The translations under genes and the position numbers were made by a program. The notes under the pieces were generated by a model. That model was given only the letters and a program-made list of their open reading frames with translations, was not told the origin of the DNA and searched no databases. From an uncultured Micrococcales bacterium (GTDB lineage Bacteria > Actinomycetota > Actinomycetes > Actinomycetales > Microbacteriaceae), in NCBI GenBank assembly GCA_913056225.1, contig CAJXMQ010000003.1:1-32331 (forward strand): a stretch of 32,331 bases of DNA, given 5' to 3'. The number at the start of each line of letters is the position of its first letter. The first letter of the stretch is position 1. Shown here piece after piece: positions 9,029 through 18,837 of the stretch.

Positions 9029-10000
9029 TCAGATACGCTCCCAAACACTCGGTTCTGATCGCTCAGGACTCATCGCCGCAATTGTCACCTTCCAAGATTC
9101 ACCCTTTGGTGATCGAATAGTGATTTTGCCGTGGCTCACGCTGTCGATCGCCTCTGTCACCCTGCGAAGAATTTCCAATCGCTCAGTTTGCTCGACATCC
9201 TCCAGGCCTCCCTCATCTAAGAGTTCCACCTTTACCCCGCGTTGACGGGCTCGATTCGCAGCCTCGCTAACACGGTCATCAATCAAGCCTCTTCCACGAA
9301 TCAAGTCTCTGAGACCCGCCTCCAAGATTTGTGCCTGAGTTTTATGTTCAGCGGATAGTTGACCGTCGTTTTCAACGATGGCTGTCAGCAGTGGTTCAGC
9401 TTTTTGCAGTGTCTGTTGAATTCTTTCCTGGCGAGCGTTTCTGGCAGCGGTGCGACCAATCGCGACCACAGAGGAATTCCGCTGAGATTCCATGGCCTCA
9501 CTTGCTTGCGCATCAGCGGTTCTAATCGCATAACCCGCAGCGTGCCCGGCGAACACCATCAAAAGTGCGCCCAAAATTCCAGCGTTGAGTAAGACTCCAA
9601 TTCCGCCCCAAGCAACTACTTGTCCTGCAATTAGCGCAAAGCCTAACCAGCCAATCACCACGTGCCCGCGAAACGACGTAATCCCCATCAGTGTGCCAAG
9701 TCCCACCACGTACCAAGTTGCATAACTGGCAGGCTCATTAACGATAATGATTTGGCTGAAAACCAAAGGGGTGACTGCAGTGAAGACAAGATTCAAAATC
9801 GCCAACCAGATTGGAATCCTAAATCCCTTATAAAAAACAATGCTTGCAAGAGAAATAATCAAATACAAGCCGATCATCGTCACCGCCAGGGAGGCAGATG
9901 AATATGCATAAAGGCTCGCTACTCCAAGCCAAGCGTGATAGCAACTGTAAAGAAAGATGACAATGGAAATTGTGATCCTGGAGGCTGTTAGCGAGTCCAT
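9029..10000 (-). CDS. Integral membrane protein with degenerate histidine-kinase-like cytoplasmic region
   Basis: Several hydrophobic helices, then coiled-coil and HATPase-like C-terminus with no recognisable phospho-His, N-box or G-box; 13-nt overlap with the adjacent histidine kinase. Confidence 0.7.
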   Translation of the reverse strand: MDSLTASRITISIVIFLYSCYHAWLGVASLYAYSSASLAVTMIGLYLIISLASIVFYKGFRIPIWLAILNLVFTAVTPLVFSQIIIVNEPASYATWYVVGLGTLMGITSFRGHVVIGWLGFALIAGQVVAWGGIGVLLNAGILGALLMVFAGHAAGYAIRTADAQASEAMESQRNSSVVAIGRTAARNARQERIQQTLQKAEPLLTAIVENDGQLSAEHKTQAQILEAGLRDLIRGRGLIDDRVSEAANRARQRGVKVELLDEGGLEDVEQTERLEILRRVTEAIDSVSHGKITIRSPKGESWKVTIAAMSPERSEPSVWERI

Positions 10001-11148
10001 CGAAGAATCACCTCGGTTCCAACTTCGGGCTGAGTGTTTACCTTCGCCTCTCCACCAACGGACTCAACTCGACCAATAATGCTAAGTCTTAAGCCAAGTC
10101 GATTTCGACTAACTCGATTTGATTTGAATCCTTTACCGTGATCCATTATTCGAATCTCTAAGAAATCTTTCCCGCTTTCGGTGTGTAAATAGGTTTTTGG
10201 GGAACCAGAATGCTTTCTCGAGTTCTCAATTGCCTGCAAAGATGCTTGAGTCAAAGCCTCTGCCACCTCAGCAGGAACCGTTGAAGAACCTTCGCCAACT
10301 GAACTCACAATCACATTGTCATATTCGGAGGCCGCCGCTTTTAGAGCTCGAACCAGAGCCAGAGTGGAAAAAGATGTTCGCTCTGGATCTTGATTACCAA
10401 CAGTTTCCAATTCGGACAGCGCCTGTTTCGCAAGGTGAGAAACCGACTCATACTCGTCTGCAGATTTAGCTTTTCCGGCTAACAGCAGTGTGTTCAGAAC
10501 CCGGTCATGCACCAACGCGTCCACCAAACCGCGCTCACGTTCAATAGCATCTTTCTGGGCACGCACAACAGAATCAATCAACGAATCGGAATTGGCTTTA
10601 TCAACTCTTCCGAATTGACCGATGATCAACCTTGCCAAGGATCCAAAAACGGCACCTAGAAACAGAACCAAAATTGCATCCTGAATTCTGCGGTCCATTG
10701 GAATCTCGCCACCAAAGGACTGAGCCGAAAAAACGAACCAAACTCCAGTGAGCGCTGCGGCTGACAAAACGCTCAGTGGCGGTTTCATAACCACAGATAG
10801 AGAAATCGCACTCATTCCCATTGCCCACCAAACCCAGGGCCGAAATTCATCTGGCATCAATGCTGGGTCTGTGGCCAAAATGGGCCAAAGCAAAATCACA
10901 ATTATTGGAGAAATTCCGTGAAAAACCAGCCAGGGTTGAGCCCTGACTGCGAACCAGGCCCCATAGACCAGTCCTATTTGACTGGTTACGATAAGCGCCA
11001 CCAAAAGCCAGTGAGTAGGAAGTAGAACTGGGCTTTGCACAACGGCGTTTCCAATAATTTCGATGCCGGTAAGCAAAACCCCAATGCTAAACGCCCGATA
11101 AATTATTTGCTCAACAGTTCCTCTTGCTGAATAGGAAAGGGTATCCAC
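9988..11148 (-). CDS. Membrane sensor histidine kinase (NarL-type partner family)
   Basis: Transmembrane N-terminus; candidate H-box LVHDRVLNTLLLA; N-box SLQAIENSRKHSG; G-boxes DHGKGFKSNRVSRNRLGLRLSIIGRVESVGGEAKV. Confidence 0.85.
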   Translation of the reverse strand: MDTLSYSARGTVEQIIYRAFSIGVLLTGIEIIGNAVVQSPVLLPTHWLLVALIVTSQIGLVYGAWFAVRAQPWLVFHGISPIIVILLWPILATDPALMPDEFRPWVWWAMGMSAISLSVVMKPPLSVLSAAALTGVWFVFSAQSFGGEIPMDRRIQDAILVLFLGAVFGSLARLIIGQFGRVDKANSDSLIDSVVRAQKDAIERERGLVDALVHDRVLNTLLLAGKAKSADEYESVSHLAKQALSELETVGNQDPERTSFSTLALVRALKAAASEYDNVIVSSVGEGSSTVPAEVAEALTQASLQAIENSRKHSGSPKTYLHTESGKDFLEIRIMDHGKGFKSNRVSRNRLGLRLSIIGRVESVGGEAKVNTQPEVGTEVILRWTR

Positions 11149-11799
11149 CTACAAAAGCTCCTCGTTTATGTAGCCGTCTTCAATAGCCCGACGAAGCAAA
11201 TCAATCTTGGTTCCTGCATGTCGGCCAAGCTTTGCATACTTTCTTCGCACGCGGTCGATGTGTTCCTTTGCTGTGGACCTTTCAACCCCAAGTTGGTAAG
11301 CAACCTGTTTCAATGCAAGCCCACTGGCGTAAAGTGTCAAAACCTGGCGCTCCCTGTCAGTTAGCTGAGCAATTTTGAAATCCTGATCTGAATCAATAGC
11401 CGCAGTCGTTTCCGCGTTGTTGATGAACACTCCTCTTGAGGTCAGTTCAATAGCCTTCATTAGTTCTTGCATTGACTCGCTCTTGGGAACAATCGCGTGT
11501 GCTCCACTTTTGATTGCCGCTCGAATTAGTTTCGATCGATCGGCAATAGAGAAAATCAAAACCGGCATTCCGTGGTTTACGACTGTTCTAACGTTTTCGC
11601 TAACTAATGAACCGTCTGCCAAAGACAGGTCCATGACGACAACATCCACTTTTCTTCCATTGAGTTGTTCCATCAGTTCCAACACGTTCGAAGCTGAAGC
11701 CATAAGTATGTAGTGAAACTCTCGACATGCTCCGGCAAAGCCATAACGCACAGCCTCGTGGTCATCAACAATCGCAACGGTTAGAACCCTATTACTCAT
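11149..11799 (-). CDS. NarL/LuxR-family response regulator
   Basis: Receiver domain VAIVDDHEAVRYG, VVVMDLSLADG, IVPKSES; LuxR HTH LTDRERQVLTLYASGLALKQVAYQLGVERSTAKEHIDRVRRK. Confidence 0.92.
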   Translation of the reverse strand: MSNRVLTVAIVDDHEAVRYGFAGACREFHYILMASASNVLELMEQLNGRKVDVVVMDLSLADGSLVSENVRTVVNHGMPVLIFSIADRSKLIRAAIKSGAHAIVPKSESMQELMKAIELTSRGVFINNAETTAAIDSDQDFKIAQLTDRERQVLTLYASGLALKQVAYQLGVERSTAKEHIDRVRRKYAKLGRHAGTKIDLLRRAIEDGYINEELL

Positions 11800-11842
11800 G
11801 CTTCGAGCTTAGCGAAACCCAGAGACGTATTATCCTTGGCGG

Positions 11843-12445
11843 ATGACCGAATTAATTCTCGCCAGTCAATCTCCAGCCAGAATGCAAATACTCAAAAACG
11901 CAGGTTTCAATCCTCGGTCAATGCCCTCTACGGTTGACGAAGATGCCTTGCTTCCCCCAAATAAAGCCGATTCAGTGGAGCACTACGTCACAACTTTGTC
12001 TTTGGCAAAAGCGGAAAATGTTGCTGAATCAGTAACAGGCGACTATCTGGTTATAGGAGCAGATTCAGCACTCAGTTTTGAAAATAAAATACTTGGAAAG
12101 CCCTTAGAGCCAAAAACTGCTATCTCCCGATGGAAACAAATGCGTGGGAAAACAGGTGAGCTATTCAGTGGGCAGTCGCTGGTTGAGTCCAAAACTGGGA
12201 AATCAGTGACCAAATTCAGCGCAACTAAAGTTTGGTTTGAAGACATTTCAGATTCTGAAATTGAGCGCTACGTGGAATCAGGTGAGCCACTTCAGGTGGC
12301 AGGAGCGTTCACCATTGATTCACTGGGTGGTGGTTTCATCAGGCGCATAGAGGGCGATTACCACACAGTGGTGGGGTTGTCTCTGAACCTGCTGCGCGAA
12401 ATGATGGCAGATTTGGAATATCAATACACAGATTTCTGGAAATAA
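11843..12445 (+). CDS. maf: Maf-like nucleotide pyrophosphatase
   Basis: LILASQSPARMQILKNAGF, PSTVDED, VIGADSALSFENKILGKP, SGEPLQVAGAFTIDSLGG. Confidence 0.93.
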   Translation: MTELILASQSPARMQILKNAGFNPRSMPSTVDEDALLPPNKADSVEHYVTTLSLAKAENVAESVTGDYLVIGADSALSFENKILGKPLEPKTAISRWKQMRGKTGELFSGQSLVESKTGKSVTKFSATKVWFEDISDSEIERYVESGEPLQVAGAFTIDSLGGGFIRRIEGDYHTVVGLSLNLLREMMADLEYQYTDFWK

Positions 12446-12484
12446 TTCCAACATCATTCCGTCTGACCAATATGCTTGCCACTT

Positions 12485-14248
12485 ATGGAGCAACGCAGCA
12501 TTCAAAAACTGCTTATCGCCAACAGGGGCGAGATAGCAGTCAGAATTATCCGAGCCGCCCACGATAGCGGCATTCCGACTGTAGCCATTTACTCAGAGGG
12601 TGATCGAAATGCACCCCACGCACTCATGGCAGATGAGGCCCATTCACTTGTTGGTCTCACTGCTGCGGAGAGCTACCTGAACATTGAAAAAATAATTCGC
12701 ATTGCTCAAAAAACTGGTTCCGATGCAATTCACCCGGGTTACGGCTTCTTGGCCGAAAATGCAGACTTCGCTCGAGCTGTGATCGAGGCGGGCATGATTT
12801 GGGTTGGCCCAAGCCCTGAGGCCATTGAAATTCTCGGAGACAAAATAAGCGCAAGGCATATTGCCGAAAAAGTTGGTGCCCCTCTGGCTCCAGGAACAAA
12901 AAATCCAGTCAAAAATGCTGAAGAAGTTTTGGACTTTGTTTCTCAGCACGGACTGCCGGTAGCAATCAAAGCTGCCTACGGTGGAGGCGGAAGAGGCATC
13001 AAAGTTGCTCGTGAGGGAGACGATGTTGCCGAGTTGTTTGACTCCGCTACCAGAGAGGCTGTGCAGGCTTTTGGTCGTGGTGAGTGTTTTGTTGAAAAAT
13101 ACCTGGACAAACCAAGGCATGTTGAAACCCAGTGTTTGGCAGACCACGAGGGAAATGTCGTTGTCATCTCAACAAGAGATTGCTCGGTTCAACGGCGTCA
13201 CCAAAAGTTAGTTGAGGAAGCGCCGGCTCCGTTTTTGGAGAAAGCTCAGGTGGACGCTTTGTACGAGGCATCCAAGAAAATATTGACTGAGGCTAAATAC
13301 ACGGGCGCTGGAACCTGTGAGTTCCTGATTGGTGCTGATGGCACAATTTCATTTCTTGAGGTGAATACCCGCTTGCAGGTTGAACATCCGGTTAGCGAAG
13401 AAATCACCGGCATCGACCTGGTTAGAGAACAATTAAGAATTGCAGCAGGCGGAACCATTCACTACTCAGACCCCGAGATTAAGGGTCACTCCTTCGAGTT
13501 TCGTATCAATGGCGAAGACCCGGGCAGAGATTTCATGCCAACCCCTGGCAAACTACAAAGCATTGTGCAGCCCTCAGGACCGGGCATCCGTTTTGACTCT
13601 GGTGTGAAAGCTGGTGACACGGTCAGTGGCAACTTTGACAGCATGCTGGCCAAGCTAATTGTCACTGGTGAAACCCGTGAGCAAGCGCTTCAAAGAGCCC
13701 GCAGAGCATTGGATGAAATTCAAGTTCACGGTATCCCAACAGTGATTCCCTTTCATCGATTACTAGTCAATCACCCGCAGTTCACAGCTGAGGGTGAGCC
13801 GTTTTCAGTATTCACCCGCTGGGTAGAAACTGATTGGGACAACGAGATTGAACCCTGGGCAGGAATTGCAGAGGATGACCAGCAGGACACTCTACAGACT
13901 GTCACCGTGGAAGTTGACGGGCAGTTGGTCAGTGTTTCTCTGCCAAGCAGAATACTTGGCGACGGGGTGAAGTATTCAAGCCCGCCGAGAAGAAGGCAGT
14001 CCCATCAACAAACCTCTCATTCTGGAATCAAGGGAGATGTTGTGTTTGCCCCGATGCAGTCAAATGTTGTGAAGGTAGTTGTCAGCGAGGGAGATCACGT
14101 AAACGAAGGGGACTTGCTTCTAGTGCTAGAGGCGATGAAGATGGAACAGCCGGTTACTGCTCATCGAAGTGGGACGGTTACTGATCTCAAAATCAAGCCT
14201 GGGTCAACCTTGTCTGCAGGCACCAAGATTCTCTCTATTGCTGATTAG
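12485..14248 (+). CDS. accA: Acyl-CoA carboxylase alpha subunit (biotin carboxylase plus BCCP domain)
   Basis: [51 protein letters not shown]-terminal [11 protein letters not shown] biotinylation motif. ATG at 12485 chosen over the track's TTG at 12476; both are possible. Confidence 0.95.
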   Translation: MEQRSIQKLLIANRGEIAVRIIRAAHDSGIPTVAIYSEGDRNAPHALMADEAHSLVGLTAAESYLNIEKIIRIAQKTGSDAIHPGYGFLAENADFARAVIEAGMIWVGPSPEAIEILGDKISARHIAEKVGAPLAPGTKNPVKNAEEVLDFVSQHGLPVAIKAAYGGGGRGIKVAREGDDVAELFDSATREAVQAFGRGECFVEKYLDKPRHVETQCLADHEGNVVVISTRDCSVQRRHQKLVEEAPAPFLEKAQVDALYEASKKILTEAKYTGAGTCEFLIGADGTISFLEVNTRLQVEHPVSEEITGIDLVREQLRIAAGGTIHYSDPEIKGHSFEFRINGEDPGRDFMPTPGKLQSIVQPSGPGIRFDSGVKAGDTVSGNFDSMLAKLIVTGETREQALQRARRALDEIQVHGIPTVIPFHRLLVNHPQFTAEGEPFSVFTRWVETDWDNEIEPWAGIAEDDQQDTLQTVTVEVDGQLVSVSLPSRILGDGVKYSSPPRRRQSHQQTSHSGIKGDVVFAPMQSNVVKVVVSEGDHVNEGDLLLVLEAMKMEQPVTAHRSGTVTDLKIKPGSTLSAGTKILSIAD

Positions 14249-15660
14249 ACAATAGGAACGTGCAGTGCTCGCGCTGCATCTGAAATTGAGCCAGACAGCG
14301 ATGGGTAAACGGCAAATGTCGCGCTTAGGTCGTCCACTGTCAATCTGTTTTCAACGGCAACCGCTATTGCATAAATCAGCTCACTGGCTCGAGGAGCAAC
14401 TACAACCCCGCCAATTACGGTTCCTCCGGTGGAGGCAAACAACTTGATGAAGCCGTCCTGCACACCCATCATCTTCGCTCTGGGGTTACTCTCCAGCTCA
14501 ATTTTGTGAACGAATCCTCTGACCTCATCGTTTTCAATTGAAGATTGAGACCAACCCACTGAAGCAATCTCGGGGGATGTGAAAACGTTTGCTGTCACGT
14601 TGCGGAGTTGAGTTGGGGTTGAAACATCTCCCATGGCATGAAACACAGCCGTTCTTCCCTGCATCGAAGAAACTGACGCAAGGGGCAAAAAGTTGGTGCA
14701 ATCGCCGGCTGCGTAAACATTGGCCCTGGAGGTTCCAGCCACCTTGTTTACAACAATCTGTCCCTGCTCGTTTGTCTCAACACCTGCCTGCTCGAGATTC
14801 AATCCTTCTGTGTTCGGAATTGAACCAACCGCCATCAGGCAGTGAGAACCCATAAGAACTTCACCATTGCCAAGTGTCACCTTGACGCCATCGCCGATGT
14901 TTTCAACCTTTTCGGCCCTGACCTTGTTCATGATTCTCATGCCACCACGCTTGAATACATTTTCAAGCACTACAGCAGCGTCTTGGTCTTCTCCTGGAAG
15001 CACATAATCGCGACTTGAAACCAGTGTCACCTTGGTTCCGAGCGCCAAATAGGCACCTGCGAACTCAGCTCCGGTCACACCTGAACCAACCACAATCAAA
15101 TGCTCCGGAAGCTTTTTCAGGTTATAAAGCTGTTTCCAGTTGAAGATTCGCTCGCCATCGGGTTTGGCGTCCTCTAGTTCCCTGGGTCTTGCACCGGTGG
15201 AGACGATAATGGTCTTTGTTTCAATTCTTTTTTCCCCGCTACCGTCATTAGGCGTGACGATCACAGCGTGGTTGCCATCCAGCCTGCCAGAACCATTCAT
15301 AAGCTGAACACCAGCCTGTTCTAGCTGCTGCTGCATGTCCAAGGATTGCTCCCTGGCCAAGTTTCTCAATCTGTGGTTGACGGCCTCTAGGTCAACTTCA
15401 ATTTTTGCTCCAGCTGTTTTGAGGCCAAGCGACTCGATCTCAGAGAATCGTTTTGAGATGTCGGCAACCGCAATCAGTGTCTTGGATGGAACAACATCGG
15501 TCAACACCGCCGAACCGCCCCAACCCTCGCGTTCAACCAGAATTACTTCGGCTCCCAGTTGCCTGCCAGCAAGGGCGGCCTCGAAGCCACCGGGGCCTGC
15601 TCCGATAATCACAATCCTGTGTGTTGGAAATTTCTGTACCACGCCACCATTCTCTAACAC
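14245..15660 (-). CDS. lpdA: NAD(P)H-quinone dehydrogenase / LpdA-like flavoprotein (pyridine nucleotide-disulfide oxidoreductase superfamily)
   Basis: FAD motif [20 protein letters not shown] motif [43 protein letters not shown]; the redox CxxxxC is absent ([13 protein letters not shown]). Confidence 0.85.
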   Translation of the reverse strand: MLENGGVVQKFPTHRIVIIGAGPGGFEAALAGRQLGAEVILVEREGWGGSAVLTDVVPSKTLIAVADISKRFSEIESLGLKTAGAKIEVDLEAVNHRLRNLAREQSLDMQQQLEQAGVQLMNGSGRLDGNHAVIVTPNDGSGEKRIETKTIIVSTGARPRELEDAKPDGERIFNWKQLYNLKKLPEHLIVVGSGVTGAEFAGAYLALGTKVTLVSSRDYVLPGEDQDAAVVLENVFKRGGMRIMNKVRAEKVENIGDGVKVTLGNGEVLMGSHCLMAVGSIPNTEGLNLEQAGVETNEQGQIVVNKVAGTSRANVYAAGDCTNFLPLASVSSMQGRTAVFHAMGDVSTPTQLRNVTANVFTSPEIASVGWSQSSIENDEVRGFVHKIELESNPRAKMMGVQDGFIKLFASTGGTVIGGVVVAPRASELIYAIAVAVENRLTVDDLSATFAVYPSLSGSISDAARALHVPIV

Positions 15661-15702
15661 TTATCGCTTCTTGGTGAGCACCTATTCAAATAAACTGCAG
15701 GG

Positions 15703-16500
15703 ATGGAAAAACCCAAACTGACCGCTGAGGCGGCCGCCGAGACAATTGCCAAACTAACTGGAATTGAGAAAATCGATATTGCCCTAACGCTTGGTTCGGG
15801 CTGGGCAAAAGCCGCCGACTTGGCAGGTGAGGAGCTTGCAAGCCTTGATGCCTCGGACATACCGGGTTTTCACAAAACCAGCGTCAGTGGCCACACCGGC
15901 AAGCTCAGAATCATGCAGCTAGCAAGTGGGAAAAAGGCCTTAGTTGTTGGCGCAAGGACCCACCTTTATGAGGGCCACGGCGTTGACTCAGTAGCTCATG
16001 GGGTGTTGGTGAGTGCCGCAATGGGTGCCGAAATCATGGTCCTGACAAACGGTGCCGGAGGCATCAAGGAGAACTGGATTGCAGGCCAGCCGGTTCTAAT
16101 TTCTGACCACATCAACCTAACCGCAACTTCTCCTTTGAGAGGTGCAAACTTTGTTGACCTAACGGATCTCTACTCATCCAGGATTCGCAAACTCGCTTTG
16201 GAGGTGGACTCGAGTTTGGACTCAGGTGTTTATGTTCAATTCCCCGGGCCTCACTACGAAACACCAGCAGAGGTGCTGATGGCCAAGGCCATGGGTGGAG
16301 ACATCGTCGGCATGTCAACCGCAATCGAGGCGATTGCGGCAAGAGCCTCTGGAATGGAAGTGTTTGGCATGAGCTTGATAACTAATTTGGCAGCAGGCAT
16401 TCAAAAAACCCCACTTTCACATCAAGAAGTGATTGATGCTGGCAAGCTTGCCGAACCAAAAATTGCCAAACTGCTTGCCGAGATTGTGAACAAGCTGTAA
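15703..16500 (+). CDS. Purine-nucleoside phosphorylase (trimeric PNP type)
   Basis: ALTLGSGWAKAAD, GHTGKLR, RTHLYEGHGVDSVAHGV, LTNGAGGIKENW, GPHYETPAEVLMAKAMGGDIVGMSTAIEAIAAR. Confidence 0.93.
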   Translation: MEKPKLTAEAAAETIAKLTGIEKIDIALTLGSGWAKAADLAGEELASLDASDIPGFHKTSVSGHTGKLRIMQLASGKKALVVGARTHLYEGHGVDSVAHGVLVSAAMGAEIMVLTNGAGGIKENWIAGQPVLISDHINLTATSPLRGANFVDLTDLYSSRIRKLALEVDSSLDSGVYVQFPGPHYETPAEVLMAKAMGGDIVGMSTAIEAIAARASGMEVFGMSLITNLAAGIQKTPLSHQEVIDAGKLAEPKIAKLLAEIVNKL

Positions 16501-18107
16501 TGGATTTAAATTATGTAAGGGCTTGGCTGGATGCAGACCCAGATCCAGAAACTAAGTCCGAGCTGCAGGTGATGCTGAACAATAACGACCAACAGCAAAT
16601 CGAGAGCCTGTTTGCGGGTCGGCTAAGTTTTGGAACAGCTGGATTAAGAGCAGCTTTAGGTCCAGGACCGATGCGAATGAATCGGCTGACAGTGAGCCAA
16701 ACCAGCAAGGGTCTTGCAGATTTTTTGAACAGCAACAGAGAGCACTACCTGGATAAACACGACAGGCTTTCGATTGTGATTGGCTACGACGGACGAAAAA
16801 ACTCTGAAATCTTTGCCCGAGACTCAGCCGAGATAATGCAGGCGGAGGGTGTGCACGTATATCTGTTTGACGAGATGGTGCCAACTCCCTTAGTCGCCTT
16901 TGCTTCAAAAAACCTAGGCTCTTCGGCTGCGGTGGTCATCACCGCTAGCCACAACCCTCCTGCAGATAACGGTTATAAGGTCTTCCTGGGAGGAATGACC
17001 GGACACTCTCAGATAACGCCTCCCCAAGATTCTGAAATAGCCGCCGCCATTGCCTCTGTCGCTGAGCTGAACCCCTCAAACCGCTCTAGCGGTTATGAAA
17101 TGATTGGTGAGGAACAGACCAATGACTACCTGTCTCGAGCCAGCCAATTGGTTGACTCGGTAGCTGAGTCGAAGTTGACCATTGTCCACACTGCAATGCA
17201 CGGCGTTGGCTGGAAAATGGCGGAAAAGGTTCTAGTCCAGGCAGGTTTCAAAAACCTTCACCCGGTTGAATCCCAAATGCTCCCGGATGGAACATTCCCA
17301 ACCGTTGAGTTTCCCAATCCCGAAGAACCAGGTGCTATGGATCTGGCCATTGAAAAGGCTAAGCGGGTGAATGCAGACTTGATTGTTGCTAATGACCCAG
17401 ATGCTGATCGTTTGGCCGCTGGAGTCAGGCACAATGGCGAATATCAAATGCTTAGCGGAAACCAGCTGGGTATTTTGCTCGCTGACTACGTAGCCAAAAA
17501 CCACTCAACCGGCACCTTGGCGGCTAGCTATGTGTCAAGCAATCAAATAATCGATCTCGCGAAATTCTATGGTTTGGATTTTGAACTAACCGCAACTGGC
17601 TTCAAGTGGATATCAAAAGTTAAAGACCTAATCTTTGGTTTTGAAGAAGCTCTGGGTTATTGCGTTGATCCTCAGTTCACTGCCGACAAAGATGGCCTAA
17701 CCGCAGCCCTGTTGATTTCGGTAATTGCCGATCAATTGCATCAAAAGGGCCAGACCCTTATTGACAGACTTGAGCAAATCGCAGAATTCACCGGGTTTTA
17801 TGAAACTGACCAAATCTCGCTGAGGCTTGCAAGCAACAAACACGTGGCTGAAACAGTTTCAAGGATAAAATCCGCTGGCGAGTTGTCAGCCAATGGCCAG
17901 ACAATCCAAATAACCGACCTGGTTGAAATTGACCCCCGATTAGATATGTTGGAAATCAAATTTGACGAAAACTCCAAAGCGCTGATCAGAGCCAGTGGGA
18001 CAGAACCAAAAGTTAAGTGCTACCTCGAGACCAAGGGTGTCAATGCCGAGCAGGCCAAAAAGAAGTTAGCCGAAATAAGAAACACGGTTGAAAAAATTCT
18101 AAAGTAG
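16500..18107 (+). CDS. Phosphohexomutase (phosphoglucomutase/phosphomannomutase family)
   Basis: FGTAGLRAALGPGPMRMN, catalytic ITASHNPPADNGYKVF, metal loop ANDPDADRLA, GFEEALGYCVDP; TAATG coupling to the PNP gene. Confidence 0.93.
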   Translation: MDLNYVRAWLDADPDPETKSELQVMLNNNDQQQIESLFAGRLSFGTAGLRAALGPGPMRMNRLTVSQTSKGLADFLNSNREHYLDKHDRLSIVIGYDGRKNSEIFARDSAEIMQAEGVHVYLFDEMVPTPLVAFASKNLGSSAAVVITASHNPPADNGYKVFLGGMTGHSQITPPQDSEIAAAIASVAELNPSNRSSGYEMIGEEQTNDYLSRASQLVDSVAESKLTIVHTAMHGVGWKMAEKVLVQAGFKNLHPVESQMLPDGTFPTVEFPNPEEPGAMDLAIEKAKRVNADLIVANDPDADRLAAGVRHNGEYQMLSGNQLGILLADYVAKNHSTGTLAASYVSSNQIIDLAKFYGLDFELTATGFKWISKVKDLIFGFEEALGYCVDPQFTADKDGLTAALLISVIADQLHQKGQTLIDRLEQIAEFTGFYETDQISLRLASNKHVAETVSRIKSAGELSANGQTIQITDLVEIDPRLDMLEIKFDENSKALIRASGTEPKVKCYLETKGVNAEQAKKKLAEIRNTVEKILK

Positions 18108-18377
18108 TGATTTCTGAAGTTTTTGAGAAAGCTCATCAAGGTCAAATACATTTTCAACACTTATTACTTCGGCCTTGATTCCATCCAGCTGAGAGCTCAA
18201 CTCAGGTGTGCAAAGGACTATCTGTGCTGGCGAATCTGGGAGTAAAGCGGTTGCGATATCGGTTGCGTCAACCTCGGCTTCAATATCCAGCTGACTCAGC
18301 ACTTTCTCGGCATTCATTTTCAGTAAAACTGAGGTGCCAATACCCATCCCACAAACCGCTAGTAGCTTCATATGCAA
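18099..18377 (-). CDS. PTS EIIB component (ascorbate/galactitol-like), no EIIC nearby
   Basis: N-terminal LLAVCGMGIGTSVLLKM phospho-Cys loop; 92 aa. Confidence 0.85.
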   Translation of the reverse strand: MHMKLLAVCGMGIGTSVLLKMNAEKVLSQLDIEAEVDATDIATALLPDSPAQIVLCTPELSSQLDGIKAEVISVENVFDLDELSQKLQKSLL

Positions 18378-18378
18378 A

Positions 18379-18837
18379 TCATTGCAGGTTTGTGGAGATT
18401 AGATTTAGGACTTCGCCGGAAGAGGAACAATTTGCTAGTTTTTCAATCATTTCTGGTTGATTAAACAGCTCGGCAATTGTTTTCAACATCTGCAAATGCT
18501 CCTCGTCGTCCTTGGCTGAGATAGCGAGAATTACCCTCACGGGATCATTTTTTTCGTTCCCACTGATAACCCCAGAGGCATCAATCACCATTGATCCACC
18601 AGTTTTCAATACCGATTCAGAGGGTCTTCCGTGAACAATTGCAACCCCAGGAGCAATTACCATGTAAGGGCCTTGGTTTTGAATGATCTCGATGATTTCG
18701 CTGACGTATCCATCAACCACCAGGCCCGAATTGACTAAAAGTCTGCCCGCCGCTTCGCTTGCCTCCACGAAAGAAACGAAGTCACCGAAAGCTATCGCTT
18801 CAGCGGCAATAAAATCATTCAAACTGGGCGAAGCCAC
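18379..18837 (-). CDS. PTS EIIA component (mannitol/ascorbate PTS_EIIA_2-like)
   Basis: GPYMVIAPGVAIVHGRPSESV matches the EIIA_2 active-site His region; 1-nt spacing to EIIB. Confidence 0.87.
   Translation of the reverse strand: MASPSLNDFIAAEAIAFGDFVSFVEASEAAGRLLVNSGLVVDGYVSEIIEIIQNQGPYMVIAPGVAIVHGRPSESVLKTGGSMVIDASGVISGNEKNDPVRVILAISAKDDEEHLQMLKTIAELFNQPEMIEKLANCSSSGEVLNLISTNLQ

Noticed and set aside
12644-13147. 167-aa minus-strand ORF opposite the carboxylase alpha subunit
   Set aside because: Antisense shadow ORF within a conserved biotin carboxylase; composition atypical.
15335-15721. 128-aa plus-strand ORF opposite the 5' end of lpdA
   Set aside because: Antisense shadow of the FAD-binding N-terminus; no conserved motifs.
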